Origin: F23-B02 sp963633225
GTDB taxonomy: Bacteria; Bacillota; Clostridia; Oscillospirales; Oscillospiraceae
Assembly: GCA_963633225.1 (NCBI GenBank)
Contig: CAVGXR010000042.1
Coordinates: 62,001-126,000, forward strand
Length of the DNA: 64,000 nt
Direction of reading: 5' to 3'
Shown: positions 9,345 to 17,425 of the stretch, piece by piece
Layout of the letters: each line of letters begins with the position of its first letter
How positions within the stretch are numbered: the first letter of the stretch is position 1
Position numbers and translations under genes: made by a program
Notes under the pieces: model-generated
The model's database searches: none
What the model saw: the letters and a program-made list of their open reading frames with translations, nothing else
Told to the model about the DNA's origin: nothing

Positions 9345-10280
9345 ATGCCACTCGTAACAACAAGTGAAATGTTTGAAAAGGCCTATAAGGGCGGATATGC
9401 TGTCGGTGCATTCAACGTGAACAACATGGAGATCGTACAGGGTATCACCGAAGCCGCGGCGGATCTCAAGGCTCCGCTTATTCTTCAGGTATCCAAGGGT
9501 GCACGCGCATATGCAAACCACACCTATCTTATAAAGCTCGTTGAGGCGGCAGTCGAAGAGACCGGGCTGCCCATAGCGCTTCACCTTGACCATGGCGACA
9601 GCTTTGAGCTCTGCAAGTCCTGCATAGACGGCGGCTTCACCTCGGTTATGATAGACGCATCCTCAAAATCCTTTGACGACAATATTGCACTTACCCGTCA
9701 GGTAGTTGAATACGCACACGATCACGGCGTTGTCGTCGAGGCTGAGCTCGGTACGCTTGCCGGCATAGAGGACGAGGTTAACGTAAAGGCTGAGGATTCT
9801 TCCTACACACGTCCCGAGGACGTTCAGGAATTTGTCGAGCGTACAGGCTGCGACTCGCTGGCAATAGCCATCGGTACATCGCACGGTGCTTATAAGTTCA
9901 AGCCCGGCACCAAGCCCCAGCTGAGATTTGATATTCTCGAGGATGTCGAGCGCCGTCTGCCCGGCTTCCCGATAGTTCTGCACGGCTCATCGTCCGTCCC
10001 TCAGGAGTTTGTAAAGCTCATAAACGAAAACGGCGGCAATATGCCCGGTGCCATCGGTGTTCCCGAAGATCAGCTCCGCAAGGCTGCATCCATGGCAGTC
10101 TGCAAGATAAACATCGACTCCGACCTTCGTCTTGCAATGACAGCGACCATCCGCAAGTATTTCAACGATCATCCCGATCACTTTGACCCCAGACAGTATC
10201 TCAAGCCCGCAAGAGCCGCGATAAAGGATATGGTAGCTCACAAGATCACCGACGTTCTCGGCTGCGACGGCAAGGCTTAA
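9345..10280 (+). CDS. fba: Class II fructose-1,6-bisphosphate aldolase
   Basis: Zinc-dependent aldolase that interconverts fructose-1,6-bisphosphate with dihydroxyacetone phosphate and glyceraldehyde-3-phosphate. In 311 residues the catalytic D82 and zinc ligand H83 lie in HLDHGDS, followed by the AELGTLAG and EDEV segment, the second zinc histidine region (GTSHGAYK) and the phosphate-binding HGSSSVP. The start at 9345 follows AGGAGG. Divergent from the phosphofructokinase gene. It is followed after 36 bp by the degenerate ATPase gene with no terminator between them, so read-through into it is likely. Confidence 0.96.
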   Translation: MPLVTTSEMFEKAYKGGYAVGAFNVNNMEIVQGITEAAADLKAPLILQVSKGARAYANHTYLIKLVEAAVEETGLPIALHLDHGDSFELCKSCIDGGFTSVMIDASSKSFDDNIALTRQVVEYAHDHGVVVEAELGTLAGIEDEVNVKAEDSSYTRPEDVQEFVERTGCDSLAIAIGTSHGAYKFKPGTKPQLRFDILEDVERRLPGFPIVLHGSSSVPQEFVKLINENGGNMPGAIGVPEDQLRKAASMAVCKINIDSDLRLAMTATIRKYFNDHPDHFDPRQYLKPARAAIKDMVAHKITDVLGCDGKA

Positions 10281-10316
10281 TACCCAGCTTTTTAAACTCA
10301 GCAGGGAGGTGCTGCA

Positions 10317-11957
10317 ATGGCTCAGACACGTTCATCAAAAAAGCACAGTGCAGGCAGGGGCTATGGGCAGGATATAATAACTGTCCTCAGGGCGCTGTTG
10401 TCTGTCCTGCTGCTGATACTGGCGTATTCGATCGATGCATCTGCCTTCACTGCCGTGCTTATACTTGTATTTGCCGCGCTCATAAGCGGAGTGGACATAG
10501 CTTTGACCGCTGTTGAAAAAATCCTCAGGAAAAAGGATTACCTCAACGATCAGCTCCTGCTCTGCTTATGTGCTGTCGCGTGCTTCTGCATCGGTTGCTA
10601 TACCGAAACAATAGTTATGCTCGCTATCTATCAGATAGGGCGCACCTGCCTGAAGCTCGTCATAAGAAAAACCAAGCATGGATTTTACGATGCTGTTTCC
10701 GCCGGCGACAGGGAAGGGAGCCTTCTCCTCAGGAGCATACTCAGCAGTCCGGCAAGCTCGGAAAACTCAGCTATGACAAGATATTTGCCGTATTTTGAGC
10801 TGTTTTCGAAGGCAGCCTTCATAGTTGGCATCATATATGCCGCCGTCGTGCCGTCTATTACGGACATGACTTATCTTATGAGTATTCGCCGCGGCTGTAT
10901 GCTCATCGCAGCAGCCGTCCCAGTGTCGGCGCTGGCGGCGCTGCCCGTATATTCGCTTGCCGGCATCAGCCGTTCAGCGGAGTACGGAGTTTACGTCAAA
11001 AACGCAAATGCACTTGAAAACATGGAAAAGCTTGCTTCCGTTATATACGATAAGGCCGATGTTTTCACGGACGGAGCCCCGAAGCTCACTACGCTCAATT
11101 CGCCGATACTGGATAACGAAAGCTTCCTGATGCTCGCGGCCTATACCGCGTATTCATCCGAGCAGCGCTTTGCCGCGCCTATCGTCAGCGCATACGGCGG
11201 AGATATAATTCCGTCATACATATCAGATTTCAGAGATATACCGGGCTGCGGAATGGAGATACTCCTGCGCGGCAGGCATATACTTCTCGGAACGCTCGAG
11301 CTGTTCGATGCAAAGGGGATCACGATACCCGATGCGGACAGAAGGGGAGGCTATGTTCTTTATCTTTCGATAGGCGGAAGATATGCCGGAAGCCTGACTC
11401 TAAAGGAAAAACTCAATCCCTACGCAGAAAGCGTTATCTCCGATCTTGCCGCTTTAGGCGGCATCAGCAGCGTTCTTGTTACCGAGGACGGCAGAGACGT
11501 TAGCGAGAAGCTCGCCAAGGCGCTCAATGTAGATCAGCTGCACTATGAATGCAATTTCAGTGAAAAATCTGATATCATTCAAAAGTGCAGGGCACAGCTT
11601 GCACCTGACGAAAAGCTTATGTACATAAGTGCAGAGGCACTTGAATATCACACAGCCGCCGATATAGATGCAAGAGTCGGCTCGTCGTTCGACTGCGCTG
11701 ATATGCTGATGAGCAACGTCGGTATTTTCGGACTGCCGGTCGTATACACAGCAGCGCATATGGTAAAACGGCTATCGACTGAAAATCTTCTGTTCACGGC
11801 AATAATAAAGCTTGTTTTAGTAGTGCTTGCACTCACCGGCAGCGTAACGCTCTGGTTTATAGTTATGCTTGATTTCTCTGCTTCAATACTCGGTGTACTC
11901 AGCGTTGTGCGCCTGCCGTCATCCGAGGTGCAGCAGGAGAATGAACCCGACGAATAA
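10317..11957 (+). CDS. Degenerate P1B-type ATPase-like membrane protein, probably catalytically inactive
   Basis: A 546-residue protein that follows the architecture of heavy-metal P-type ATPases but has lost nearly every catalytic motif. Membrane helices lie at about 21-65, 78-115, 160-215 and 483-525. The CPC metal motif is replaced by VPV at 201-203. The phosphorylation motif DKTGT is DKADV at 245-249, keeping the aspartate only. The HP motif of the nucleotide domain is SEQRF near 281. TGD is TED, and the GDGxNDxP hinge is unrecognisable near 450. The actuator domain with TGE is almost absent between residues 115 and 155. The frame is intact and the ribosome site GGGAGG good, so it looks like a maintained protein rather than a pseudogene. 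Function unknown; a structural or sensory role is speculation. Confidence 0.8.
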   Translation: MAQTRSSKKHSAGRGYGQDIITVLRALLSVLLLILAYSIDASAFTAVLILVFAALISGVDIALTAVEKILRKKDYLNDQLLLCLCAVACFCIGCYTETIVMLAIYQIGRTCLKLVIRKTKHGFYDAVSAGDREGSLLLRSILSSPASSENSAMTRYLPYFELFSKAAFIVGIIYAAVVPSITDMTYLMSIRRGCMLIAAAVPVSALAALPVYSLAGISRSAEYGVYVKNANALENMEKLASVIYDKADVFTDGAPKLTTLNSPILDNESFLMLAAYTAYSSEQRFAAPIVSAYGGDIIPSYISDFRDIPGCGMEILLRGRHILLGTLELFDAKGITIPDADRRGGYVLYLSIGGRYAGSLTLKEKLNPYAESVISDLAALGGISSVLVTEDGRDVSEKLAKALNVDQLHYECNFSEKSDIIQKCRAQLAPDEKLMYISAEALEYHTAADIDARVGSSFDCADMLMSNVGIFGLPVVYTAAHMVKRLSTENLLFTAIIKLVLVVLALTGSVTLWFIVMLDFSASILGVLSVVRLPSSEVQQENEPDE

Positions 11958-11969
11958 GAGAAATAAGGC

Positions 11970-12005
11970 AAAAGACTAATGGCTCTGGAGCCATTAGTCT
12001 TTTTT
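11970..12005. terminator. Bidirectional terminator between ATPase-like gene and xer
   Basis: About 15-bp stem (arms 11970-11984 and 11989-12003) with a 4-nt loop and T-runs on both sides (CTTTTTT on +, CTTTT on -). The stop codon and last codons of the convergent recombinase lie inside the stem. Confidence 0.88.
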
Positions 12006-12995
12006 AGGCTCAAAATGGGCGAGGGGATTGGCCTCAGCCGCTATCCTGAGCTCTGTATTATCGACGTGTGTGTATATCTGAGTTGTGTTTAGATTATCGT
12101 GTCCCAGCAGCTCCTGAAGCGTGCGCACATCAACGCCGTTTTGCAGCATCAGTGTCGCCGCAGTGTGCCTGAGCTTATGCGATGAATATTTATCTGCATC
12201 CAGCCCCGCACGGCGCAGAGAATTTTTCACCATGCTGTGCACCGCCTCTCGGCTCATCCTTGTACGTCTGTTGGAGAGAAAAAGTGCATTTTTATCAATA
12301 GCCGCAATGCTTTTTCTGACTGTGAGATATTGGTTTATAGCATCTGCGCAGGCATCGTTTATGTAAATTATTCGCTCCTTGCTGCCTTTGCCGAACACTC
12401 TGATATGATCTGTTCGAATATCAGACAGGTTCAGACCGACGATCTCGGAGATTCGCAGACCGCAGTTTAAAAATATACACAATATGCAGTAGTCGCGCTC
12501 TTTATTTTTTCCGTCAACAGAGGAGAGGAGAGCCTGTGCCTCCGGCAGAGTTAGATATCTCGGCAGCTTATTGGGTATCTTGGGAACGTCAAGATCCTGC
12601 AATGGGTTAACGTCAATGAGCTTTGCCTTGACGGTCAGATATTTATAAAAGCTGCGCAGGGTGGAGACCTTTCGGGCACGGGTCGATGCCATAGTGCCGT
12701 ATTCGGCTTCGCGGCTACGCTGGTTTTTGACCCTGTCACGCGACAGATAGGCAAGATACTCATACGCATCGGAAACGGTGATCGACTTGATAAAATCAAG
12801 GTCAATATCGCTTATGCCGATATCCTCAAGCTCTGTATTCCGCGGAACAAGTCCGCGGCTTATTTTCATGTACCTGAAAAATGTCCTGAGATCAAGGTAA
12901 TATTCCTCAACAGTTTTCGGCGAGTGTCCTTTTATTGTTTCATGATATATTAAAAAGCTTTTGATTATCTCGGGTGCTTCGGTTCTGTAGTCCAT
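11994..12995 (-). CDS. Tyrosine recombinase of the XerC/XerD family
   Basis: Site-specific recombinase of 333 residues with an N-terminal SAM-like DNA-binding domain (about 1-120) and a catalytic domain with the full set: R181, K205 region (GKGSKER), H273-x-x-R276, H299 and the nucleophile Y308. It could be the XerC partner of the XerD encoded at 25.9 kb, or an extra Xer-like integrase; no neighbouring mobile-element genes are seen. The ATG at 12995 has GGAG nine bases upstream. Its own promoter is seen at 13028-13057. Confidence 0.88.
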   Translation of the reverse strand: MDYRTEAPEIIKSFLIYHETIKGHSPKTVEEYYLDLRTFFRYMKISRGLVPRNTELEDIGISDIDLDFIKSITVSDAYEYLAYLSRDRVKNQRSREAEYGTMASTRARKVSTLRSFYKYLTVKAKLIDVNPLQDLDVPKIPNKLPRYLTLPEAQALLSSVDGKNKERDYCILCIFLNCGLRISEIVGLNLSDIRTDHIRVFGKGSKERIIYINDACADAINQYLTVRKSIAAIDKNALFLSNRRTRMSREAVHSMVKNSLRRAGLDADKYSSHKLRHTAATLMLQNGVDVRTLQELLGHDNLNTTQIYTHVDNTELRIAAEANPLAHFEPKKD

Positions 12996-13027
12996 GGTAA
13001 TACGCTCCGATCCTTTTTTCTGTGACC

Positions 13028-13057
13028 ATTATAGCAGGGCAGCGACATTTGTGTCTA
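13028..13057 (-). promoter_or_regulatory. Promoter of the first xer gene
   Basis: TAGACA (13052-13057), 18-bp spacer, TATAAT (13028-13033) on the minus strand, about 25 bp from the expected transcript start to the ATG. Confidence 0.55.
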
Positions 13058-13115
13058 TTGGCAAATTGACTAATAATTAAGCAAAATAAAGATTTTGTTT
13101 AATTTAGGGGAGATG

Positions 13116-13171
13116 AAAAAGCGAAAACAAGCGGCTAAAGCGTATTTAAGTGCTCAGTACCCGTTTTCGCT
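13116..13171 (-). terminator. Probable terminator of the cwlD-radA-unknown operon
   Basis: Stem AGCGAAAAC / GTTTTCGCT (13120-13128 and 13163-13171) with a long loop, followed on the minus strand by TTTTTC. The stop codon of the upstream gene overlaps the first arm. The long loop makes this less certain than the other hairpins. Confidence 0.55.
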
Positions 13172-13910
13172 AAGCTTCTTCGATTATAGGTATTGCGCTG
13201 CCGATATCGAACAGCGGCATGTCCGTCAGGTATACAGCGCTTACGCCGCGCTCATTTAAAAAATGCTCGATCCGCAGTTTTTCCGACGTATCATTTATTA
13301 CGCCCGTAAAAGCCATTTCATTTCTGCTTATTTTAAATGATGCTCCGCCTATAAAGCCGTGTTCAAATCCATCCAGAGCCGTGAGATTTTCACTGACTGT
13401 CAATACGCTCATTCCGGCAGCTGATGCTACAGCCGAAATTTTTCTGTCAGCTGTGATTATTGAGTCTTCATCAACAACGCACACCGAGCATTTTGTGTAT
13501 CCCTGTTTGCAGCAAAGCTTTGTTCCCTTAAACAGTGATACCGTCTGCTCATCGGCACTTTTGGGATTATATATCAATTTATCGCCGACTATACATATAT
13601 TAAGCCCTGCATCATACGGATATTCGGGCTTTTTCGGAGCTGCCGTTTCTATAAGCTTTATATTGTTAATTAATTCGCAATCATTTAAAACGCCTTTCTG
13701 AACTGCAAGTACGTTCTTAGTGAGGTGCGCTGCCATCAAATCGCAGTGTCCTGTAAGGCGTTCGTCTACATATTCATTATTTTTTAGCCAGATTGCAGCA
13801 ATATTTTGCTCTGAAAGCGCATTTTCAAGAACTTTTTTATACTTTTTTCCGACTATCAGCCGCCTCACCTTACCCTGCGGCAGATGCGGCTTATCAACAA
13901 AACGTATCAT
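13170..13910 (-). CDS. Conserved hypothetical protein (DUF6873-like), radA neighbour
   Basis: A 246-residue soluble protein with no signal peptide or membrane segment. I think it belongs to the DUF6873 family placed near guanidino-modifying-enzyme folds, but this is from memory of the pattern and is weak. Visible conserved-looking patches are GHCDLMAAHL near residue 54, a cysteine-containing QGYTKCSVCVVD near 138, ITADRKI near 153 and GFIGGASFKI near 187. It overlaps radA by 4 bp (ATGA), so it is translationally coupled to radA and follows cwlD-radA. Its base composition is clearly more AT-rich than radA. No function is assigned. Confidence 0.7.
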   Translation of the reverse strand: MIRFVDKPHLPQGKVRRLIVGKKYKKVLENALSEQNIAAIWLKNNEYVDERLTGHCDLMAAHLTKNVLAVQKGVLNDCELINNIKLIETAAPKKPEYPYDAGLNICIVGDKLIYNPKSADEQTVSLFKGTKLCCKQGYTKCSVCVVDEDSIITADRKISAVASAAGMSVLTVSENLTALDGFEHGFIGGASFKISRNEMAFTGVINDTSEKLRIEHFLNERGVSAVYLTDMPLFDIGSAIPIIEEA

Positions 13911-15271
13911 CCAAGCGTTGCCTTTATTGCTTCACGGATGTCTTTGACGCTTATCAGCTCAAGTCCTTCCGGCTTTCTGATATCATCCTTTATATGAGCC
14001 GGTATAACGCAGCGCTTAAAGCCGAGACGGGCTATCTCTGACAGGCGCGAATTGAGGCTGCTGACACTTCTTATTTCACCCGAAAGGCCAACCTCGCCCA
14101 CAGCCGCAAGATCCCTGCCAAGCGGCAGATCCCGAAAGCTGCTTGCTATAGCCAGAAGCGTTGCAAGATCCGCAGCCGGTTCCTCGAGCTCAAGTCCGCC
14201 TATTACATTTATATATGCATCACAGGCCGACACCGACATTCCGCCGCGCTTTTCAAGCACTGCAAGCAAAAGAGTTGCACGGTTATAGTCAATGCCGTTT
14301 GAGCTGCGCCGCCCTGAATTATATGCTGCGGGCGCTATAAGCGCCTGAATTTCTGCCAATATCGGCCTTGAGCCCTCTATGACGCAGGTAACGCATGTGC
14401 CCGGAGCGTTCTCCGGACGACCTGACAGCAGTATTTCCGAGGGGTTTTTGAGCTCCTTGAGTCCCCTGTCATTCATTTCAAAAACGCCGATCTCGTTGGT
14501 CGAGCCGAAACGGTTTTTACCCGCTCTGAGTATCCTGAACGAGGTGCTGCGCTCACCCTCAAAATACAGAACGCAATCGACCATATGCTCGAGTACCTTG
14601 GGGCCTGCTATGCTGCCCTCCTTGTTTATATGGCCTATAACGAAGGTCGTGAAGCCCTTTTCTTTTGTTATTCGCATTATGGCCATCGTGCATTCGCGCA
14701 CCTGACTTATACTTCCTGGCGCAGAGCTTATGTCAGCGTCAAACATTGTCTGTATCGAGTCTATTATGACTATATCCGGCGACAGTGCCTCGATGTTTTC
14801 AATCACCTCGGCAAGCCCTGTCTCTGCAAGGACATATATCTCGCCCTTATCAACGCCGAGCCGCTGTGAACGCATTTTAAGCTGTCTCTCGCTTTCCTCG
14901 CCGGTGACGTACAGTATTTTCTGTCCTTCCTCGGTCAACCCGCACAGCTGCAGCAGCAGCGTTGACTTGCCTATGCCCGGAGCTCCGCCGACCAGAACGA
15001 GTGAACCTCGCACAGCTCCGCCGCCGAGCACTCTGTCAAATTCTCCGATCCCTGTTGAAAAGCGCATCTCCGCCTCCGTGTCGAGCTCCGATATGAGCTT
15101 CGGCTTTTTTACCGCGGCCGAGCGCAGCGAGTTTTTAGCGCTGCCCTTCCCTTTTATATCTGCTTTGATCTCAACAAGGCTGTCCCATGCGCCGCACGCA
15201 AGGCATTTTCCGCTCCATTTCAAGGTCTCGTTTCCGCATTCTGAGCAGCAGAATACTGTCTTTTGTTTCAT
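13907..15271 (-). CDS. radA: DNA repair protein RadA
   Basis: RecA-related branch-migration and repair ATPase. The 454 residues show an N-terminal four-cysteine zinc finger (C9, C12, C23, C26), a RecA-like ATPase domain with Walker A GAPGIGKST at 96-104, the RadA-specific KNRFG motif near residue 250, and a C-terminal Lon-protease-like domain. It lies 10 bp after cwlD and overlaps the downstream gene by 4 bp, so the three form one operon. Confidence 0.96.
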   Translation of the reverse strand: MKQKTVFCCSECGNETLKWSGKCLACGAWDSLVEIKADIKGKGSAKNSLRSAAVKKPKLISELDTEAEMRFSTGIGEFDRVLGGGAVRGSLVLVGGAPGIGKSTLLLQLCGLTEEGQKILYVTGEESERQLKMRSQRLGVDKGEIYVLAETGLAEVIENIEALSPDIVIIDSIQTMFDADISSAPGSISQVRECTMAIMRITKEKGFTTFVIGHINKEGSIAGPKVLEHMVDCVLYFEGERSTSFRILRAGKNRFGSTNEIGVFEMNDRGLKELKNPSEILLSGRPENAPGTCVTCVIEGSRPILAEIQALIAPAAYNSGRRSSNGIDYNRATLLLAVLEKRGGMSVSACDAYINVIGGLELEEPAADLATLLAIASSFRDLPLGRDLAAVGEVGLSGEIRSVSSLNSRLSEIARLGFKRCVIPAHIKDDIRKPEGLELISVKDIREAIKATLG

Positions 15272-15281
15272 AGTTTACTCC

Positions 15282-15986
15282 TTAAAGCCGGCTGCTGAAC
15301 TGTATGTATGAAGCAACAAGCGTCATTGCTATCTTCGTCTGATAATTGCCGTCGGCAAGCTGGGCCGCTTCCTGCGGATTTGACATGAAGCCGCACTCGG
15401 CAAGTATTGCAGGGCACTTAACGCTTGATGTCAGCAGCAGTTCATCCGGCGCAGCGTGCGCGACACGTCTGTTTTCAGGGTCTAAGGCCGATACAAGATT
15501 GCTCTGCGCCAGCAGTCCGAGCTCCCTGCTTCCCTGTGTTGCAGCGTACATTACCTCCGCACCCCTGACCAGCTCGCTTGGATAAATATTCTGATGTACG
15601 CTTATGAGCACGCAGCTATCTATTGCGTTTGCCATATCAGCACGGGACACAAGATCATCATGCTCACTGTAGCTTTCTGCGTTAAGACAGCCTGCATCTG
15701 TGCTCCTCGTCATCTGATGCTCAATGCCCATAAGCTCACACAGGCAGGACATTTTAAGTGCTATGGCAAGGTTAAGCTCGCTTTCCTTCAAGCCGTCTGC
15801 CGATACCGCGCCGCCGTCGATTCCACCGTGCCCTGCATCAATGAGCAGTGTGCCGCCATTATACGTTCCCATAACGCTTTTCGCTTCATCAGGAAAGGCA
15901 AAAAATATTGTCAGAACGAACAGCGCTGCGGCACAGACTGCTGCCGCCGGCTTTGCAATGCTTTTTAATTTAACGGTAATAAACAC
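15282..15986 (-). CDS. cwlD: N-acetylmuramoyl-L-alanine amidase, CwlD-type
   Basis: Amidase_3 family zinc amidase. By size and single N-terminal membrane anchor (about residues 12-31) it resembles CwlD, which helps make muramic-delta-lactam in the spore cortex. Zinc-site residues visible are H53 in DAGHGG, E68/E70, H131 in SVHQN and a C-terminal glutamate in AECGF. The 234-residue length fits CwlD, although a vegetative role is possible. The start is GTG at 15986: no ATG lies before the anchor, and GGGGTGA is placed correctly upstream. That ribosome site lies inside a hairpin. Confidence 0.85.
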   Translation of the reverse strand: MFITVKLKSIAKPAAAVCAAALFVLTIFFAFPDEAKSVMGTYNGGTLLIDAGHGGIDGGAVSADGLKESELNLAIALKMSCLCELMGIEHQMTRSTDAGCLNAESYSEHDDLVSRADMANAIDSCVLISVHQNIYPSELVRGAEVMYAATQGSRELGLLAQSNLVSALDPENRRVAHAAPDELLLTSSVKCPAILAECGFMSNPQEAAQLADGNYQTKIAMTLVASYIQFSSRL

Positions 15987-16027
15987 AAAATCACCCCACT
16001 AACAAGCTATGTCGATGGGGTGATTTT
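15987..16027 (-). promoter_or_regulatory. Hairpin containing the cwlD ribosome-binding site
   Basis: Twelve-bp stem AAAATCACCCCA / TGGGGTGATTTT (15987-15998 and 16016-16027) with a 17-nt loop. On the minus strand the 3' arm GGGGTGATTTT is the Shine-Dalgarno and spacer of cwlD, ending right at its GTG. It can act as the terminator of the upstream aminotransferase and as a lid on cwlD translation. Confidence 0.65.
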
Positions 16028-16079
16028 TATATCAGATGACAATCAATTTTTGATATAACACCCGTTTGAGGCAATTATA

Positions 16080-17270
16080 TCATTCAGTGATGAATTTTTC
16101 AAGGCGGTCAAGTCCCTTCTCGATGTTTTCCATTGAGGCGGCATACGACCAGCGAACAAAATTCTTCATACCGAAGCCGGAGCACGGAACGACTGCGACG
16201 AGCGCCTTTTCAAGAAGCGCTACGGCAAAATCATCGTCATTTTCAATGAGCTTTCCGCCGAGCGTCCTGCCAACGAGCTTTTCCATGTTCATCATGACAT
16301 AGAAAGCACCGTTGGGCTTTATGCAGCTCACGCCGGGAATCTCGTTTATGCGCTTGACTATGTAGTCGCGGCGCTCAAGGAAGGCAAGGCGCATTGCCTC
16401 GATGCTCTCCTGCTGGCCGGTAAGCGCTTCAACAGATGCCCACTGGCTGATAGTGGACGGTGCGCCTGTCGAGTGACTCAGGAAATTGGACATTATCTTT
16501 GCAAGGGTCTTGTTTGCGGCACAGTAGCCGACGCGCCAGCCGGTCATTGCATAGGACTTGGACACACCGTTAATGAGCAGTGTACGCTCCTTGACCTCCT
16601 CGCCGAGGCTTGCAATGCTCGTAAACTCCATTCCATCGTAAATAAGCTGATAGTATATCTCATCGGCAAGTATGTACAGATCGTGCTTTACACACACATC
16701 TGCTATTGCCTGAAGCTCGTCCTTTGAATAGATCATGCCTGTGGGGTTTGAGGGGTTGTTGAGCATGAGACACTTTGTTTTATCAGTGATAGCCGCCTCG
16801 AGCTGCTCGGCAGTTATCTTGAAGTCCTGCTCCTCGCCGGCTGCAACGATAACGGGCGTACCGCCGACCATGCGAACCATCTCATAGTAGCTTACCCAGA
16901 ACGGAGCCGGTATTATGATCTCATCGCCGGGATTTGTGATAGCTGCAAGGGCAATGTAAACGCTGTGCTTTGCACCGCTTGCAACAACTATCTGTGTATA
17001 ATCATAATCAACGCCGCAGTCATCCTTGAGCTTCTGCGCTATGGCCTTTCTCAGCGGGATTATGCCTGCTGCCGGAGTATACTTGGTCTTTCCGTCGCAA
17101 ATAGCCTTGACCGCTGCCATATTGATATTGTCTGGAGTATTGAAATCGGGCTCGCCTGTGCCAAAGCCGACAACATCAAGCCCGTCGGCTTTCATCTGCT
17201 TTGCAAGACTGTCTACCGCAAGAGTGGTCGAAGCGCGAACTGCTTCCGCAATTTTGGATACTGGTTTCAT
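16080..17270 (-). CDS. Class I/II pyridoxal-phosphate aminotransferase (AspB-like)
   Basis: Fold-type I aminotransferase of 396 residues, closest in pattern to aspartate aminotransferase subgroup I-gamma. The PLP lysine is K238 in SKSYAMTGWRVGY; NNPSNPTG (171-178) and DEIY near 203-206 bind the cofactor. It probably moves amino groups between aspartate or an aromatic amino acid and 2-oxoglutarate; the exact substrate cannot be read. The ATG has GGAGGTGA upstream, and a promoter lies at 17299-17327, so it is a monocistronic unit. Confidence 0.92.
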   Translation of the reverse strand: MKPVSKIAEAVRASTTLAVDSLAKQMKADGLDVVGFGTGEPDFNTPDNINMAAVKAICDGKTKYTPAAGIIPLRKAIAQKLKDDCGVDYDYTQIVVASGAKHSVYIALAAITNPGDEIIIPAPFWVSYYEMVRMVGGTPVIVAAGEEQDFKITAEQLEAAITDKTKCLMLNNPSNPTGMIYSKDELQAIADVCVKHDLYILADEIYYQLIYDGMEFTSIASLGEEVKERTLLINGVSKSYAMTGWRVGYCAANKTLAKIMSNFLSHSTGAPSTISQWASVEALTGQQESIEAMRLAFLERRDYIVKRINEIPGVSCIKPNGAFYVMMNMEKLVGRTLGGKLIENDDDFAVALLEKALVAVVPCSGFGMKNFVRWSYAASMENIEKGLDRLEKFITE

Positions 17271-17298
17271 TATCAGTCACCTCCGTAGTAATGAAACA

Positions 17299-17327
17299 AT
17301 TATAATCTCCGGCAAATGCTTTTGCAA
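17299..17327 (-). promoter_or_regulatory. Promoter of the aminotransferase gene
   Basis: TTGCAA (17322-17327), 17-bp spacer, TATAAT (17299-17304) on the minus strand. Confidence 0.7.
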
Positions 17328-17388
17328 TGATTAATTTATATAAATATCGCAATTCTTTTTATCTGATTATGAGCAATTGATCAGCAAA

Positions 17389-17420
17389 AAGCGAGACGCA
17401 AATAGCTTTACGTCTCGCTT
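17389..17420 (-). terminator. Terminator of spoIVA
   Basis: Ten-bp perfect stem AAGCGAGACG / CGTCTCGCTT (17389-17398 and 17411-17420) with a 12-nt loop and TTTTTG on the minus strand. Confidence 0.85.
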
Positions 17421-17425
17421 ATAGG

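Noticed and set aside
13114..13260. Short plus-strand frame starting ATGAAAAAGCG after GGGGAG
   Set aside because: The ribosome site is too close to the ATG, and the frame runs antisense into the radA-linked gene and its terminator.
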